64,000 nt of DNA from Frigoribacterium sp. CG_9.8 (GCF_015751965.1 NZ_JADOVH010000001.1:248001-312000); one strand, 5' to 3'. Positions 43,130-52,140 are shown, counted from the first letter of the stretch. The notes: generated by a model not told the origin, from the letters alone. Numbers and translations are program-made.

Positions 43130-44466
43130 CCGATTCCCGACCTCCCACCCCGGTCGAGCCTGGACCGCCTACAGAGCCGGGACCGCCGACAGGGCCCGAT
43201 TCTTCGACAGGGCACGGTTCGCCGGCAACACCCGGTTCGCCAGCCGAGGCTCCCTCCCGATTCAGCGGCGTGCTGCGCGAGATCACGACGGGAAACGCTG
43301 TCATCTCGGTGCTCGCCGTCGTGCTCGCCCTCGTGGCCGGCGGCATCCTCATCGCTCTCACTGATCCGGGTGTCAAAGCGGCATCCGGGTACCTGTTCTC
43401 GCGCCCGAGCGACACTCTGCAGGCCATCTGGACCTCGGTCTCCGGCGCGTATCTCGCCCTGTTCCAGGGGTCGATCTATAACTTCAGCCGCCCGGATTTT
43501 GCCTCCGGTATCAAGCCGTTCACCGAGACGCTGTCGTTCGCGACACCGCTCATCGCGGCCGGTCTCGGTGTGGCGCTCGCCTTTCGCGTCGGGCTGTTCA
43601 ACATCGGTGGGCGCGGGCAGATGCTCATCGCTGCGGCCGCCGCGGGCTGGGTCGGATACTCCTTCGACATCCCCTTTCCACTGCACCTCATCATCGCCCT
43701 GCTCGTCGGAATCGCGGGTGGTGCGATCTGGGGTGGCATCGTCGGCTTGCTCAAGGCGCGCACTGGCGCGCACGAGGTCATCGTGACGATCATGCTCAAC
43801 TATGTGGCGTATTACCTCGTCGCCTACCTGCTGCGCACCCCGGGGCTGCTGCAGGCGAAGGGGTCGAGCAATCCGAAGTCACCGGCGATGAAGGCATCCG
43901 CGATCTTCCCGGATCTGTTCGGGCCGAACTACAACCTCACCATCGGTTTCATCCTCGTCATCGCCGCGACAGCTTTCGTCTGGTATCTGCTCAATAGGTC
44001 GAGCCTCGGCTTCAAGTTTCGTGCGATTGGTGAAAACCCGCACGCTGCGCGAGTCGCCGGCATCGATGTGAAGAACATGTACGTGTACGCGATGCTGATC
44101 TCCGGTGGCCTCATCGGACTCGCCGGGGCGAACCAGGTGCAGGCATCCATCACCACAGGCTTCGGCTCGGGAATCGACGCGGGCATCGGTTTCGATGCGA
44201 TCACCGTCGCACTCCTCGGTCGGTCGAAACCGTGGGGTGTCTTCGTGGCGGGCATCCTGTTCGGGGCATTTAAGGCGGGCGGTTTTACGATGCAGGCCTC
44301 CCAGGGGGTCCCGATCGAGATCGTGCTCGTCGTGCAATCCCTCATCGTGCTGTTCATCGCTGCTCCTCCACTGGTGCGGGCGGTGTTCCGCCTTCCGGCT
44401 CCCGTTGCCGTGACCCGGCTGCGGCCGTCAAAAATCTCCGGCAAGAAGGCTGTGGTGACCAAATGA
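43126..44466 (+). CDS. Nucleoside ABC importer permease, first subunit
   Basis: A 446-residue BPD_transp_2-type permease with about nine helices and the GLFNIGGRGQMLIAAAAAGWVGY and GENPHAARVAGIDVKNMYVYAM blocks typical of BmpC/NupP partners. Its first ~45 residues are an unusual Pro/Gly/Thr-rich tail built from repeated Glu/Thr-Pro-Gly-Pro-Pro units. It is joined by 4-base overlaps to the ATPase and the second permease. Confidence 0.93.
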   Translation: MTDSRPPTPVEPGPPTEPGPPTGPDSSTGHGSPATPGSPAEAPSRFSGVLREITTGNAVISVLAVVLALVAGGILIALTDPGVKAASGYLFSRPSDTLQAIWTSVSGAYLALFQGSIYNFSRPDFASGIKPFTETLSFATPLIAAGLGVALAFRVGLFNIGGRGQMLIAAAAAGWVGYSFDIPFPLHLIIALLVGIAGGAIWGGIVGLLKARTGAHEVIVTIMLNYVAYYLVAYLLRTPGLLQAKGSSNPKSPAMKASAIFPDLFGPNYNLTIGFILVIAATAFVWYLLNRSSLGFKFRAIGENPHAARVAGIDVKNMYVYAMLISGGLIGLAGANQVQASITTGFGSGIDAGIGFDAITVALLGRSKPWGVFVAGILFGAFKAGGFTMQASQGVPIEIVLVVQSLIVLFIAAPPLVRAVFRLPAPVAVTRLRPSKISGKKAVVTK

Positions 44467-45758
44467 CGACCGTGACAGGAAACCAGGGAGTTTCGAGCAG
44501 CGCACCGATCGCCCTCGCGTCGGCGATGGTGAGGAACTGGAAAACGCCGATCGCCCTCGGATTCTTTGCGATTCTCGCGCTGGTGCTCTTCGGAATCTTC
44601 GGGCGCCCCGGCACGAGCACCTTCCGATTGTCCACTGATACCGATTTCGTCCAGATACCGATGATTCCGGTGGATGCCCGTCCGGCTTCCCTCATCACCT
44701 CGGTGGTCCTGGTGCTCATCGCGGCGTGGGCGACGAGGCTCGTGCAGCGCGCGCGGCGAGTTCCCCTGTGGATCATCGCCGTATTCGCGGTGCTGTTCCT
44801 GTTCACCTTCCTGGTCTGGGCATCCGCCGGTCTTCGGGCGATTCCCGTCGCCGGTCTGCTGGTCGGAGCAGTCAGCCTCAGCGTTCCGCTCATCTTCGGA
44901 GCGCTCGGTGGGGTGATTTCCGAACGGGTCGGTGTCGTCAACGTGGCGATCGAGGGCCAGTTGCTTGCCGGGGCATTCGTCTCTGCGCTCGTCGCTTCTG
45001 CGACGCGCGTTCCGCTGCTCGGTCTGCTTGCGGCAATGGTGGCCGGCATGCTCGTCTCGTTCGTGCTCGCCGCGTTCTCGATCAAATATTTTGTCGACCA
45101 GGTGATCGTGGGAGTCGTGCTCAATGTTCTCGTCACCGGGCTCACGAGCTTCCTGTACTCCACCCTGCTGAGTCCGAATCAGACGACTCTCAACTCCCCG
45201 CAGAGATTCCAGCGGATCAACATCCCGGTGCTGAGCGACATCCCCATCATCGGGCCGACGCTGTTTCGACAGACGATCATCGTCTACATCATGTATGTGG
45301 CCGTGCTCGTGGTCTGGTACTGCCTGTTCAATACCAAGTGGGGATTGCGCCTTCGCTCCTCCGGGGAGAACCCGCAGGCGGCGGACACTGTCGGAATCAA
45401 CGTGAACCGCACCCGCTTCTGGAACGTGTCGCTCGCCGGTGCGATCGCGGGATTCGGTGGCGCATACTTCACCCTCGGGTCGGTTGGCGGCTTCAGTAAG
45501 GAGATGACCGCCGGCGCCGGATTCATTGCCCTTGCGGCGGTGATCTTCGGGCGATGGGATCCGATCCGGGCAACCCTCGCAGCCCTGCTGTTCGGGTTTG
45601 CGACCAATCTGCAGAGTGTCCTCTCGACGATCGGGTCGCCCGTGCCGAGCGAATTCATGCTCATGCTCCCGTACGTCATCACCATCTTCGCCGTCGCCGG
45701 TCTTGTGGGCTCCGTGCGGGGCCCGGCGGCATCGGGCAAACCCTACGTGAAGGGCTGA
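44463..45758 (+). CDS. Nucleoside ABC importer permease, second subunit
   Basis: A 431-residue permease of the same family with GVINERVGVVNVAIEGQLLAG-type block (here GGVISERVGVVNVAIEGQL) and the conserved RSSGENPQAADTVGINVNRTRFWNVSLAG cytoplasmic loop. It forms the heterodimeric channel with the first permease. It ends two bases before the cdd start. Confidence 0.93.
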   Translation: MTTVTGNQGVSSSAPIALASAMVRNWKTPIALGFFAILALVLFGIFGRPGTSTFRLSTDTDFVQIPMIPVDARPASLITSVVLVLIAAWATRLVQRARRVPLWIIAVFAVLFLFTFLVWASAGLRAIPVAGLLVGAVSLSVPLIFGALGGVISERVGVVNVAIEGQLLAGAFVSALVASATRVPLLGLLAAMVAGMLVSFVLAAFSIKYFVDQVIVGVVLNVLVTGLTSFLYSTLLSPNQTTLNSPQRFQRINIPVLSDIPIIGPTLFRQTIIVYIMYVAVLVVWYCLFNTKWGLRLRSSGENPQAADTVGINVNRTRFWNVSLAGAIAGFGGAYFTLGSVGGFSKEMTAGAGFIALAAVIFGRWDPIRATLAALLFGFATNLQSVLSTIGSPVPSEFMLMLPYVITIFAVAGLVGSVRGPAASGKPYVKG

Positions 45759-45760
45759 GA

Positions 45761-46168
45761 ATGTCGGAGATCGACTGGGATGCCCTGCGGCTGGTCGCTA
45801 TCGAGGCGAACACCCGCGCCTACGTGCCGTACTCGAACTTCCCGGTGGGTGTCGCGGCGATCGTGGACGACGGGCGGATCATCTCTGGCTGCAACGTCGA
45901 GAACGCTTCGTACGGTCTCACTCTGTGCGCGGAGTGTGCTTTGGTGTCGGCACTTCATATGACCGGCGGCGGACGCCTCGTCGCTTTCACCTGCGTCGAC
46001 GGCCATGGCAACATCCTCATGCCGTGCGGTCGTTGCCGACAGCTGCTCTACGAACATTCCGCTGCCGGCATGCTTCTTGAGACCGTGTCGGGAGTGAAGA
46101 CCATCGATGAGGTGATTCCGGATGCCTTCGGCCCACGCCAACTCGCCGAGTATCGCGAAGCCGACTGA
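45761..46168 (+). CDS. cdd: Cytidine deaminase
   Basis: Converts cytidine and deoxycytidine to uridine forms. The 135-residue protein has the Zn site of homotetrameric CDAs: CNVENASYGLTLCAECALVSAL (Cys and catalytic Glu; the usual CAER reads CAEC) and PCGRCRQLLYE. ATG 45761 is two bases after the permease stop; the longer frame upstream is a shadow. Its place directly behind the importer marks that importer as pyrimidine-nucleoside capable. Confidence 0.94.
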   Translation: MSEIDWDALRLVAIEANTRAYVPYSNFPVGVAAIVDDGRIISGCNVENASYGLTLCAECALVSALHMTGGGRLVAFTCVDGHGNILMPCGRCRQLLYEHSAAGMLLETVSGVKTIDEVIPDAFGPRQLAEYREAD

Positions 46169-46225
46169 TTAGATTCGTTTCCCTCACCTTTTTGCTCCCC
46201 TTTCCTTCACGATTGGACTCTCACC

Positions 46226-47524
46226 ATGGCCATCGAAGCTTTTGACGTTGTCGACCTCATTCATTCCAAACGCGACCGCGGAGTGCTCTCGACCGCGCAA
46301 ATCAGCTGGCTGGTCGACGCCTACACCCGGGGGTACGTTGCCGACGAGCAGATGGCGGCCATGGCAATGGCGATCTTCCTCAACGGCATGGAACGTCGGG
46401 AGATCCGCGACCTCACGCTCGCGATGATCGCCTCGGGCGAGACCATGAACTTCTCCGGACTGCCCAAGAAGACCACCGACAAGCACTCAACCGGAGGGGT
46501 GGGCGACAAGATCACACTCCCGCTTGCGCCGCTCGTCGCGTGCTTTGGTGTGGCCGTGCCCCAGCTCTCCGGGCGCGGACTCGGCCACACGGGCGGCACG
46601 CTTGACAAGCTCGAGTCGATCCCCGGGTGGCAGGCGAATATCTCCGGCGAGCGGATGCGGCAGATCTTGGACGACGTCGGCGCAGTGGTCTGCGCGGCCG
46701 GATCTGGGCTCGCCCCCGCAGACGGTAAGCTCTACGCACTGCGCGACATTACCGGCACGGTCGAGTCGATTCCCCTCATCGCGTCCTCGATCATGTCGAA
46801 GAAGATCGCCGAGGGTACCTCCGCGCTCGTGCTCGACGTGAAGTTCGGTTCCGGTGCCTTCCTCAAGGACATTGCCCAGTCGCGAGAGCTCGCCCAGACG
46901 ATGGTCGCGCTCGGCGAGGATGCCGGCGTTGCGACATCCGCTCTGCTCACCAACATGAACGTGCCGCTCGGCCTCGCCATCGGCAACGCCAACGAGGTGC
47001 GGGAGTCGGTGGAAGTACTTGCCGGCGGCGGCCCATCAGACATCATCGCCCTGACTGTCGCGCTCGCCCGCGAGATGTTGAGGCACGCCGGGCAGCCGGA
47101 TGCTGACGTCGAAGCGGCCCTCACCGATGGGCGCGCCATGGACTGCTGGAACCGAATGATCCGCGCCCAGGGCGGCGACCCATCCGCAGCGCTGCCGGTG
47201 GCGCGAGAAACCCACGTGGTCACTGCACCCCGCGATGGCGTGCTGGTGGAGCAGCTGGCACTGCCGTTCGGCATCGCAGCCTGGCGACTCGGAGCGGGAC
47301 GCGCGCGCAAGCAGGATCCGGTGCAGCATGCCGCGGGGATCGACCTGCACGCCAAGCCGGGCGACCGGGTCACGGCGGGCCAACCCCTCTTCACCCTCAG
47401 CGCCGATGAGCCAGAACGGTTCGCGCGTGCGCTCGAGGCGCTCGAGGGCGCGTACCGTATCGGAGAGGCGGGCGATGAGGTGCTCACCGGTGGCCCGCTG
47501 ATCGCCGAACGAATAGGAGCCTGA
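46226..47524 (+). CDS. deoA: Thymidine (pyrimidine nucleoside) phosphorylase
   Basis: Splits thymidine or uridine with phosphate into base and (deoxy)ribose 1-phosphate. The 432-residue protein has the signature STGGVGDKITLPLAPLVACFG, SGRGLGHTGGTLDKLESIPG and the SIMSKKIAEGTSALVLDVKFGSGAF block that binds substrate, plus the C-terminal PYNP domain. No ribosome-binding site is seen at the ATG, suggesting a separate leaderless transcript. Its stop overlaps the next start (TGATG). Confidence 0.95.
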   Translation: MAIEAFDVVDLIHSKRDRGVLSTAQISWLVDAYTRGYVADEQMAAMAMAIFLNGMERREIRDLTLAMIASGETMNFSGLPKKTTDKHSTGGVGDKITLPLAPLVACFGVAVPQLSGRGLGHTGGTLDKLESIPGWQANISGERMRQILDDVGAVVCAAGSGLAPADGKLYALRDITGTVESIPLIASSIMSKKIAEGTSALVLDVKFGSGAFLKDIAQSRELAQTMVALGEDAGVATSALLTNMNVPLGLAIGNANEVRESVEVLAGGGPSDIIALTVALAREMLRHAGQPDADVEAALTDGRAMDCWNRMIRAQGGDPSAALPVARETHVVTAPRDGVLVEQLALPFGIAAWRLGAGRARKQDPVQHAAGIDLHAKPGDRVTAGQPLFTLSADEPERFARALEALEGAYRIGEAGDEVLTGGPLIAERIGA

Positions 47525-47820
47525 TGTCACGCCGTAGCGACCGCTTGGACTGGATGTTTCGCAGCCGGAAGACCGGCCGGATCACTATCGGCCAGCCCGC
47601 CAATCTAGAGCAGAAAATCTTCTCCGGAGCGACACTCGTTGGAGTGCTGCTGCCGGAATCGAAGTTGCGCACCGGTGTCGGAGTCGTAGCTGTGCTCGCA
47701 CTTGCCGTCTGGTCAGTCGACGAAGTGGCCCGGGGGGTCAACCCGTTTCGCCGCATCATGGGTGGCATGACACTCGGCGGGCTCACGTGGCTCGCGTTGC
47801 GTCGTCCACGTCGCCCCTGA
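47524..47820 (+). CDS. Hypothetical small membrane protein
   Basis: A 98-residue protein with a basic N-terminus (RRSDRLDWMFRSRKTGR) and two weak hydrophobic segments (FSGATLVGVLLPES and GVGVVAVLALAVWSVDEVA), ending in Arg/Pro. It is translationally coupled to deoA by a one-base overlap. No family recognised. Confidence 0.65.
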   Translation: MSRRSDRLDWMFRSRKTGRITIGQPANLEQKIFSGATLVGVLLPESKLRTGVGVVAVLALAVWSVDEVARGVNPFRRIMGGMTLGGLTWLALRRPRRP

Positions 47821-47828
47821 CCCGCTCG

Positions 47829-47940
47829 TGTTCGTAGTCGTCCCGCCCGGCTTCGTAGTCAGCAGGTGATCGGCTTGGTAGTCGGCAGGTGCGGGTTCGT
47901 AGTCGTCAGGTGATCGGGTGGGTAGTCGGCAGGTGATCGG
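47829..47940. repeat. 22-23-bp tandem repeat
   Basis: About five imperfect copies of TTCGTAGTCGTCAGGTGATC plus 2-3 bases. Confidence 0.8.
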
Positions 47941-47956
47941 GTGTCAACTTCGCATG
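47941..47956 (+). repeat. Inverted repeat, left arm, flanking a DUF559-like gene
   Basis: GTGTCAACTTCGCATG; matches 15 of 16 bases with the reverse complement of 49239-49254. Confidence 0.7.
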
Positions 47957-47994
47957 CCGATCGCCTTCGTGTGCCTGCGAACATGACACCCGAG

Positions 47995-48110
47995 CGTGGT
48001 GCGTGGTGCGTGGTGCGTGGTGCGTGGCCTGCGAACATGACATCCGAGCGTGGTGCGTGGTGCGTGGTGCGTGGTGCGTGGTGCGTGGTGCGTGGTGCGT
48101 GGTGCGTGGG
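47995..48110. repeat. Heptanucleotide microsatellite (GTGCGTG)n
   Basis: Two runs of the 7-mer, about four and nine units, separated by CCTGCGAACATGACATCCGA, the second of two copies of that unit. Such repeats slip during replication. Confidence 0.9.
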
Positions 48111-48129
48111 GCGGGCAGGTCTGCGTAGG

Positions 48130-49101
48130 TTAACCGGTCCACCCTCGCTCGCGAAGAAGCCTCTTCAGGCGGCCGATCAACTCCCGTGAATCCCGAAGAT
48201 CCAGGGCACTTACTCGTGTCGAGTGCCAGCCTGCACCCTCCAGTCTCGGCACGCGGGCGATGTCCTTCTGCCATTGAACCCGATCTCGGCGGTGGTGATC
48301 ACCCTCATAGTCGATCACCATTCGGTAGCGACGGAAGGCGAGGTCGGGCATGGCAAGAAATGATCCCCACTGGTCGTAAATCTCTTCGTTGACCGCGACC
48401 GCGGGCAGCCCCGCGATGAGGAATCGATGGCGGATGCGCGACTCGGGCGGCGAATCCGAACGGTCAGTGAGAAGCGGGATCGCCTCGAGAAGCTTGGCTG
48501 TGCCGGGACAGCCGAGCCGCGACCGAGCGATCACCTCCAGCTGGTGGAGGGAGGCCCGCGGATGCCTCCACCACAGCAGGTAGTCGCCAACGCAGATGAG
48601 GTCTTCCACACTGAGAAGTGGGCCAAGCTCACGCCACACCTGTGCCGGTGCGGAAACCGGGAGGCCATCGAGGGATACGACTTGTGAGGGTGTGGCAATC
48701 TGCTTGTGGCCGCGAATTCCCACGGCACGTGCGGCCCTCCGTGGTGACGGCACGCTGACGTCGAGCCTTCCCTCCTGGTCGAGTGAAGCGGGAAGGGGGA
48801 TCCCGTGAAGCCTCGCCGCCGTCACGTGCGAGAAGAACTGGCCGGGTTTCAGGCGTGGGGCGTAAGCGCGGGCGAGCGCAAGAGCGCGCTGCGCGGCGAC
48901 GTGCCCCGGGTGATCATCCGGGTCGGCGCTCGCCCCGAAGAGCTGCGCATCCGGGGCCCGGAGGGGCATCCGCACTCCCCAAAACGGTCGAGCGAGATCC
49001 GGCCCCTGTAACCGCCCACGCCCGACGCCCGAGGAGCGGGCGACCTGTACGACGAAGGAGCGCGTTTCGAACGCGGAGGGGAGTCGTTGTCGGGGAGCCA
49101 C
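48130..49101 (-). CDS. DUF559 / AbiEi-like nuclease-fold protein, copy 1
   Basis: A 323-residue protein of a type common in actinobacteria. The N-terminal part (FETRSFVVQVARSSGVGRGRLQGPDLARPFWGVRMP) resembles AbiEi-type winged-helix regions. The C-terminal part (AMPDLAFRRYRMVIDYEGDHHRRDRVQWQKDIARVPRLEGAGW) resembles the Vsr-like PD-(D/E)XK fold of DUF559, with candidate acidic residues in DLAF and DYEGDHHR. Function unknown. GTG 49101 fits the family N-terminus and has AAGGA 8 bases upstream; the frame from 49527 is rejected. The gene is bracketed by a 16-bp inverted repeat. Confidence 0.75.
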   Translation of the reverse strand: MAPRQRLPSAFETRSFVVQVARSSGVGRGRLQGPDLARPFWGVRMPLRAPDAQLFGASADPDDHPGHVAAQRALALARAYAPRLKPGQFFSHVTAARLHGIPLPASLDQEGRLDVSVPSPRRAARAVGIRGHKQIATPSQVVSLDGLPVSAPAQVWRELGPLLSVEDLICVGDYLLWWRHPRASLHQLEVIARSRLGCPGTAKLLEAIPLLTDRSDSPPESRIRHRFLIAGLPAVAVNEEIYDQWGSFLAMPDLAFRRYRMVIDYEGDHHRRDRVQWQKDIARVPRLEGAGWHSTRVSALDLRDSRELIGRLKRLLRERGWTG

Positions 49102-49238
49102 GAAATGATCCTTGTCGAGGCCCAATCGCGCCGCATAGCGCGGGGGTTGATCGGTGGACAACCCGAGTGGCCCCTCCCTGGTGGAGGACCAGTTCTGAGC
49201 GTGAAGGGTCAGCTTCGCATCGAAATAGTGGCCATGAG

Positions 49239-49254
49239 CGTGCGAAGTTGACAC
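49239..49254 (-). repeat. Inverted repeat, right arm, flanking a DUF559-like gene
   Basis: CGTGCGAAGTTGACAC, the inverse of the unit at 47941-47956. A local copy AGCTTCGCA at 49211 can also pair with it. Confidence 0.7.
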
Positions 49255-49304
49255 CGGGGCGGCCGGGCTGGCGGGCGGGCTGGCGGGCCGGCGCGCGCGG
49301 CCGC

Positions 49305-50252
49305 CTACTGAGCCGGGTCTCCGATGCGCACCAGGGCATCCACGATCAGGGCCCAGAACTTGGCATGATCGAGGTCCGTCGCCGCATGGGTGGTGCACTC
49401 GTCTGGCGGCGTGGAACGGAAGTCGGCAACGGTCATGCCGAGCGTCAGGGAGCCAGTGAGTTCGACATCGAGCGGCACCCGCACCACGGTCATCACGCTC
49501 GGATCGATCACAAGAGCGACCGCGCACGGGTCGTGAACGGGCGGATGCTCGAAGCCCTGGGCATCCCGATAGGTGCGGCCGAAGAAGTCGAGCAGTTCGA
49601 GGACGAACCGGGCCGGCGCGGTGTCGACGGCGGCGATGGCGGCGACGACATTCGGGGTCGCGAGCGCCTGATGGGTGACATCCAGTCCCACCATCGTGAG
49701 TTTCCAGTTCTCGTTGAAGACGATGTGGGCCGCCTCCGGATCGATCACGATGTTGAACTCGGCGGCAGCACTCCAGTTGCCGCCGTGGTAGCCGCCCCCC
49801 ATCAGCACCACTTCCTTGACCAGCGCGGCGATACGCGGCTCCTTGCGCACGGCGAGCGCGATGTTGGTGAGCGCGCCGGTGGGCACGAGGGTGATCGTCT
49901 GGGCTGGAGAGGCCATGATCGTGTCGATGATGAGATCGACGGCGTGCCTCGGATCGACGTCGAATGAGGGCGCAGGAAGCACAGGTCCGTCAAGGCCCGA
50001 TTCGCCGTGGATCGAATCGGCCACTTCGGGCGCGCGAACCAGCGGACGGTGCGCCCCAGCAGCAAACGGGATACCGGTGATTCCGGCTATTCGTGCGACC
50101 GCCATGGCATTGCGGGTCACCTTCTCGATCGTCTGGTTGCCGTGCACGGTCGTCACCGCGACCAGCTCGATCTCGGGATTACCGTGGGCGAGGATCAGCG
50201 CGATCGCGTCATCGTGCCCCGGGTCGCAATCCAGAATGATTTTGTTCGCCAT
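49305..50252 (-). CDS. Inosine-uridine-type nucleoside hydrolase
   Basis: Hydrolyses ribonucleosides to base and ribose. The 315-residue protein has the calcium-binding N-terminal motif IILDCDPGHDDAIAL (Asp8, Asp10, Asp14, Asp15), LVAVTTVHGNQTIEKV, VLMGGGYHGGNWSAAAEFNIVIDPEAA and HDPCAVALVIDP. It is divergent from add with 42 bases between the starts, so the two probably share control. Confidence 0.94.
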   Translation of the reverse strand: MANKIILDCDPGHDDAIALILAHGNPEIELVAVTTVHGNQTIEKVTRNAMAVARIAGITGIPFAAGAHRPLVRAPEVADSIHGESGLDGPVLPAPSFDVDPRHAVDLIIDTIMASPAQTITLVPTGALTNIALAVRKEPRIAALVKEVVLMGGGYHGGNWSAAAEFNIVIDPEAAHIVFNENWKLTMVGLDVTHQALATPNVVAAIAAVDTAPARFVLELLDFFGRTYRDAQGFEHPPVHDPCAVALVIDPSVMTVVRVPLDVELTGSLTLGMTVADFRSTPPDECTTHAATDLDHAKFWALIVDALVRIGDPAQ

Positions 50253-50294
50253 TGGGAAAGGTTAGCTGGCGGTGGTACCCGATAGATTTGTGGC

Positions 50295-51425
50295 ATGACC
50301 ACCTCAGACTTCTTCCTGCCCGGCGGCGGCGCGAACATCACCGCGCTGCCTAAGGTCTCGCTTCATGACCACCTGGACGGCGGACTCCGCCCGCAGACCA
50401 TCATCGAACTCGCTGATGAGATCGGGTTCGACCTTCCCCAAATGGATGGTTCTGAGACGGATGCCGCGGCGCTCGCCGACTGGTTCGCCAAGAAGGCGGA
50501 CTCCGGCTCCCTGGTCGAGTACCTCACGACCTTCGACATCACGACCGCCGTCATGCAGACGACAGCGGGCCTTACTCGCGTGGCCCGCGAATTCGTCGAA
50601 GACCTCGACGCCGACGGCGTGATCTACGGGGAGATCCGCTGGGCTCCCGAGCAGCATCTCACTCGCGGTCTCTCCCTCAATGCGACCGTCGAGGCGGTGC
50701 AGGAGGGCATCGAAGAGGGCATCGAGGCCGTGAAGCAGGCGGGACGCGACATCCGGATCGGGCAGCTGGTGACAGCGATGCGGCACGCCGATCGCGGGCT
50801 CGAGATCGCCGAGCTTGCCGTGCGTCACCGCAACAACGGCGTGGTTGGCTTCGACATCGCGGGGGCAGAAGCCGGATTCCCCGCCGGCAACCAACGCGAG
50901 GCCTTCGACTACCTCGCCGCGCACTACTTTCCCACCACCGTGCACGCGGGGGAAGCGGATGGGCTGGAGAGTATCCGTGGGGCGCTTTTTGACGGTCGAG
51001 CGCTGCGGCTCGGCCACGGGGTGCGCCTTGCCGAGGACATCACGGTGGATCGCTCTGACGACGAGAACACCTATGTGGAGCTCGGCCGTCTGTCGCAGTG
51101 GGTCAAGGATCGGGAGATCGCCCTCGAGTTGAGCCCGTCGTCGAACCTGCAGACCGGTGCGATCGCACAGTGGGGTGATGACCTCATCGATCACCCCTTC
51201 GATCTGCTCTACCAGCTGGGCTTCTGCGTCACGGTGAACACCGACAACCGCCTGATGAGTCGCACCTCGCTCAGCCGCGAGCTCGCGCTACTCGCCGAGA
51301 CCTTCGACTACGACCTCACCGATCTCGAGGTCTTCCAGCTGAACGCCGCCGGATCGAGCTTCCTCCCGTTCGAGGAGCGCGAGGAGCTGGCCGATCGGAT
51401 CAGCGCCGGGTTCGAGAAGGCCTGA
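50295..51425 (+). CDS. add: Adenosine deaminase
   Basis: Converts adenosine to inosine. The 376-residue protein has the Zn ligands in SLHDHLDGGLRP, EIRWAPEQH, the catalytic GFDIAGAE and HAGEAD blocks and VTVNTDNRLMSRTSLSRE. Its stop overlaps the start of the PTS IIA gene (TGATG), so it heads an add-IIA-IIB-SAHH-like operon. Confidence 0.95.
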   Translation: MTTSDFFLPGGGANITALPKVSLHDHLDGGLRPQTIIELADEIGFDLPQMDGSETDAAALADWFAKKADSGSLVEYLTTFDITTAVMQTTAGLTRVAREFVEDLDADGVIYGEIRWAPEQHLTRGLSLNATVEAVQEGIEEGIEAVKQAGRDIRIGQLVTAMRHADRGLEIAELAVRHRNNGVVGFDIAGAEAGFPAGNQREAFDYLAAHYFPTTVHAGEADGLESIRGALFDGRALRLGHGVRLAEDITVDRSDDENTYVELGRLSQWVKDREIALELSPSSNLQTGAIAQWGDDLIDHPFDLLYQLGFCVTVNTDNRLMSRTSLSRELALLAETFDYDLTDLEVFQLNAAGSSFLPFEEREELADRISAGFEKA

Positions 51426-51871
51426 TGCCGCTTCCTCTTCTCGCCGAATCATCTATCATCGTCGGGGCTGTGGCGGACGGCTGGCGCGACGCGGTGCGGC
51501 TCGCTGGGCATGCTCTCACCGCCTGCGGTGCGGCACGGCCGGGCTACGCCGATGAGATGATCCGCATGATCGATGAACACGGGCCATATGTGGTTATTGC
51601 GCCAGGGCTCGCGCTCGCGCACGCGCGCCCCGGCCCCGACGTGCTGGCCGACGGTCTCGCCGTGGTGACCCTCGCGACGCCTGTGCTGTTCGGGCATCCG
51701 CATAACGACCCGGTCAGTGTGGTGCTCGGACTCGCGATCAAGTCCGCGGATACCCATATCGAGGCGGTCGCCGAGCTCGCGAACATCTTCAATGACTCGA
51801 GCGCGATCGCCCGCCTCGCGGCTGCCGCATCCGTGGACGAAGTGCTGCAGATAATGGGCACCTCAACGTGA
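51425..51871 (+). CDS. PTS EIIA component (mannitol/ascorbate type), orphan
   Basis: A 148-residue EIIA type 2 domain whose phosphorylated histidine is His66 in GLALAHARPG, followed by the AVVTLATPVLFGHPHNDPVSVVLGLAI segment typical of UlaC-like IIA. It would take phosphate from HPr and pass it to the IIB next door. There is no IIC permease in the window. Coupled by overlaps to add before it and IIB after it. Confidence 0.9.
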   Translation: MPLPLLAESSIIVGAVADGWRDAVRLAGHALTACGAARPGYADEMIRMIDEHGPYVVIAPGLALAHARPGPDVLADGLAVVTLATPVLFGHPHNDPVSVVLGLAIKSADTHIEAVAELANIFNDSSAIARLAAAASVDEVLQIMGTST

Positions 51872-52140
51872 AGATCGTCGCGATCTGCGGGGCCGGAATC
51901 GGCAGTTCGGGCATCCTCAAGGTCAACGCCGAACGCGTGCTCGCTCGATTGGGTCTCGAAGCGGATGTTACGGCCGCGCACCTCGGAAGCCTCAGTGCGG
52001 ATGCGGCGGACGCGCAGGTCATCCTCTCTTCTCGCGAGTTTGTCGACGCCATCGGCCCGACCAACGCCGACGTGATCGTGATCGAAAACTACTTCGACAC
52101 CGACGAGCTTGCCCGCAAGCTCGATCGTGCCCTCGGCTAG
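51868..52140 (+). CDS. PTS EIIB component (ascorbate/UlaB type), orphan
   Basis: A 90-residue EIIB with the phosphocysteine loop at the N-terminus, IVAICGAGIGSSGIL (Cys7), as in UlaB and GatB proteins. The GTG start overlaps the IIA stop. Without a IIC partner here it may serve a permease elsewhere or act as a phospho-relay regulator. The stop codon begins a short tandem repeat. Confidence 0.9.
   Translation: MKIVAICGAGIGSSGILKVNAERVLARLGLEADVTAAHLGSLSADAADAQVILSSREFVDAIGPTNADVIVIENYFDTDELARKLDRALG

Larger units (their letters stand above)
47821..48129. other. 309-bp repeat-filled gap
   Basis: Made almost wholly of repeats: about five 22-23-bp units (TTCGTAGTCGTCAGGTGATC-like) up to 47941, then a 16-bp inverted-repeat end, two copies of TGCGAACATGACA(C/T)CCGAG and long runs of the 7-mer GTGCGTG. 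Long frames here (for example minus 47906-48274) are just translated repeats. Confidence 0.8.

Noticed and set aside
47829-48110. CRISPR array
   Set aside because: Repeats are contiguous or imperfect with no unique spacers of constant length, and no cas genes are present.
47906-48274. 122-codon minus-strand frame rich in Thr-His-Arg repeats
   Set aside because: It is the translation of the GTGCGTG microsatellite, with no start signal or conserved domain.
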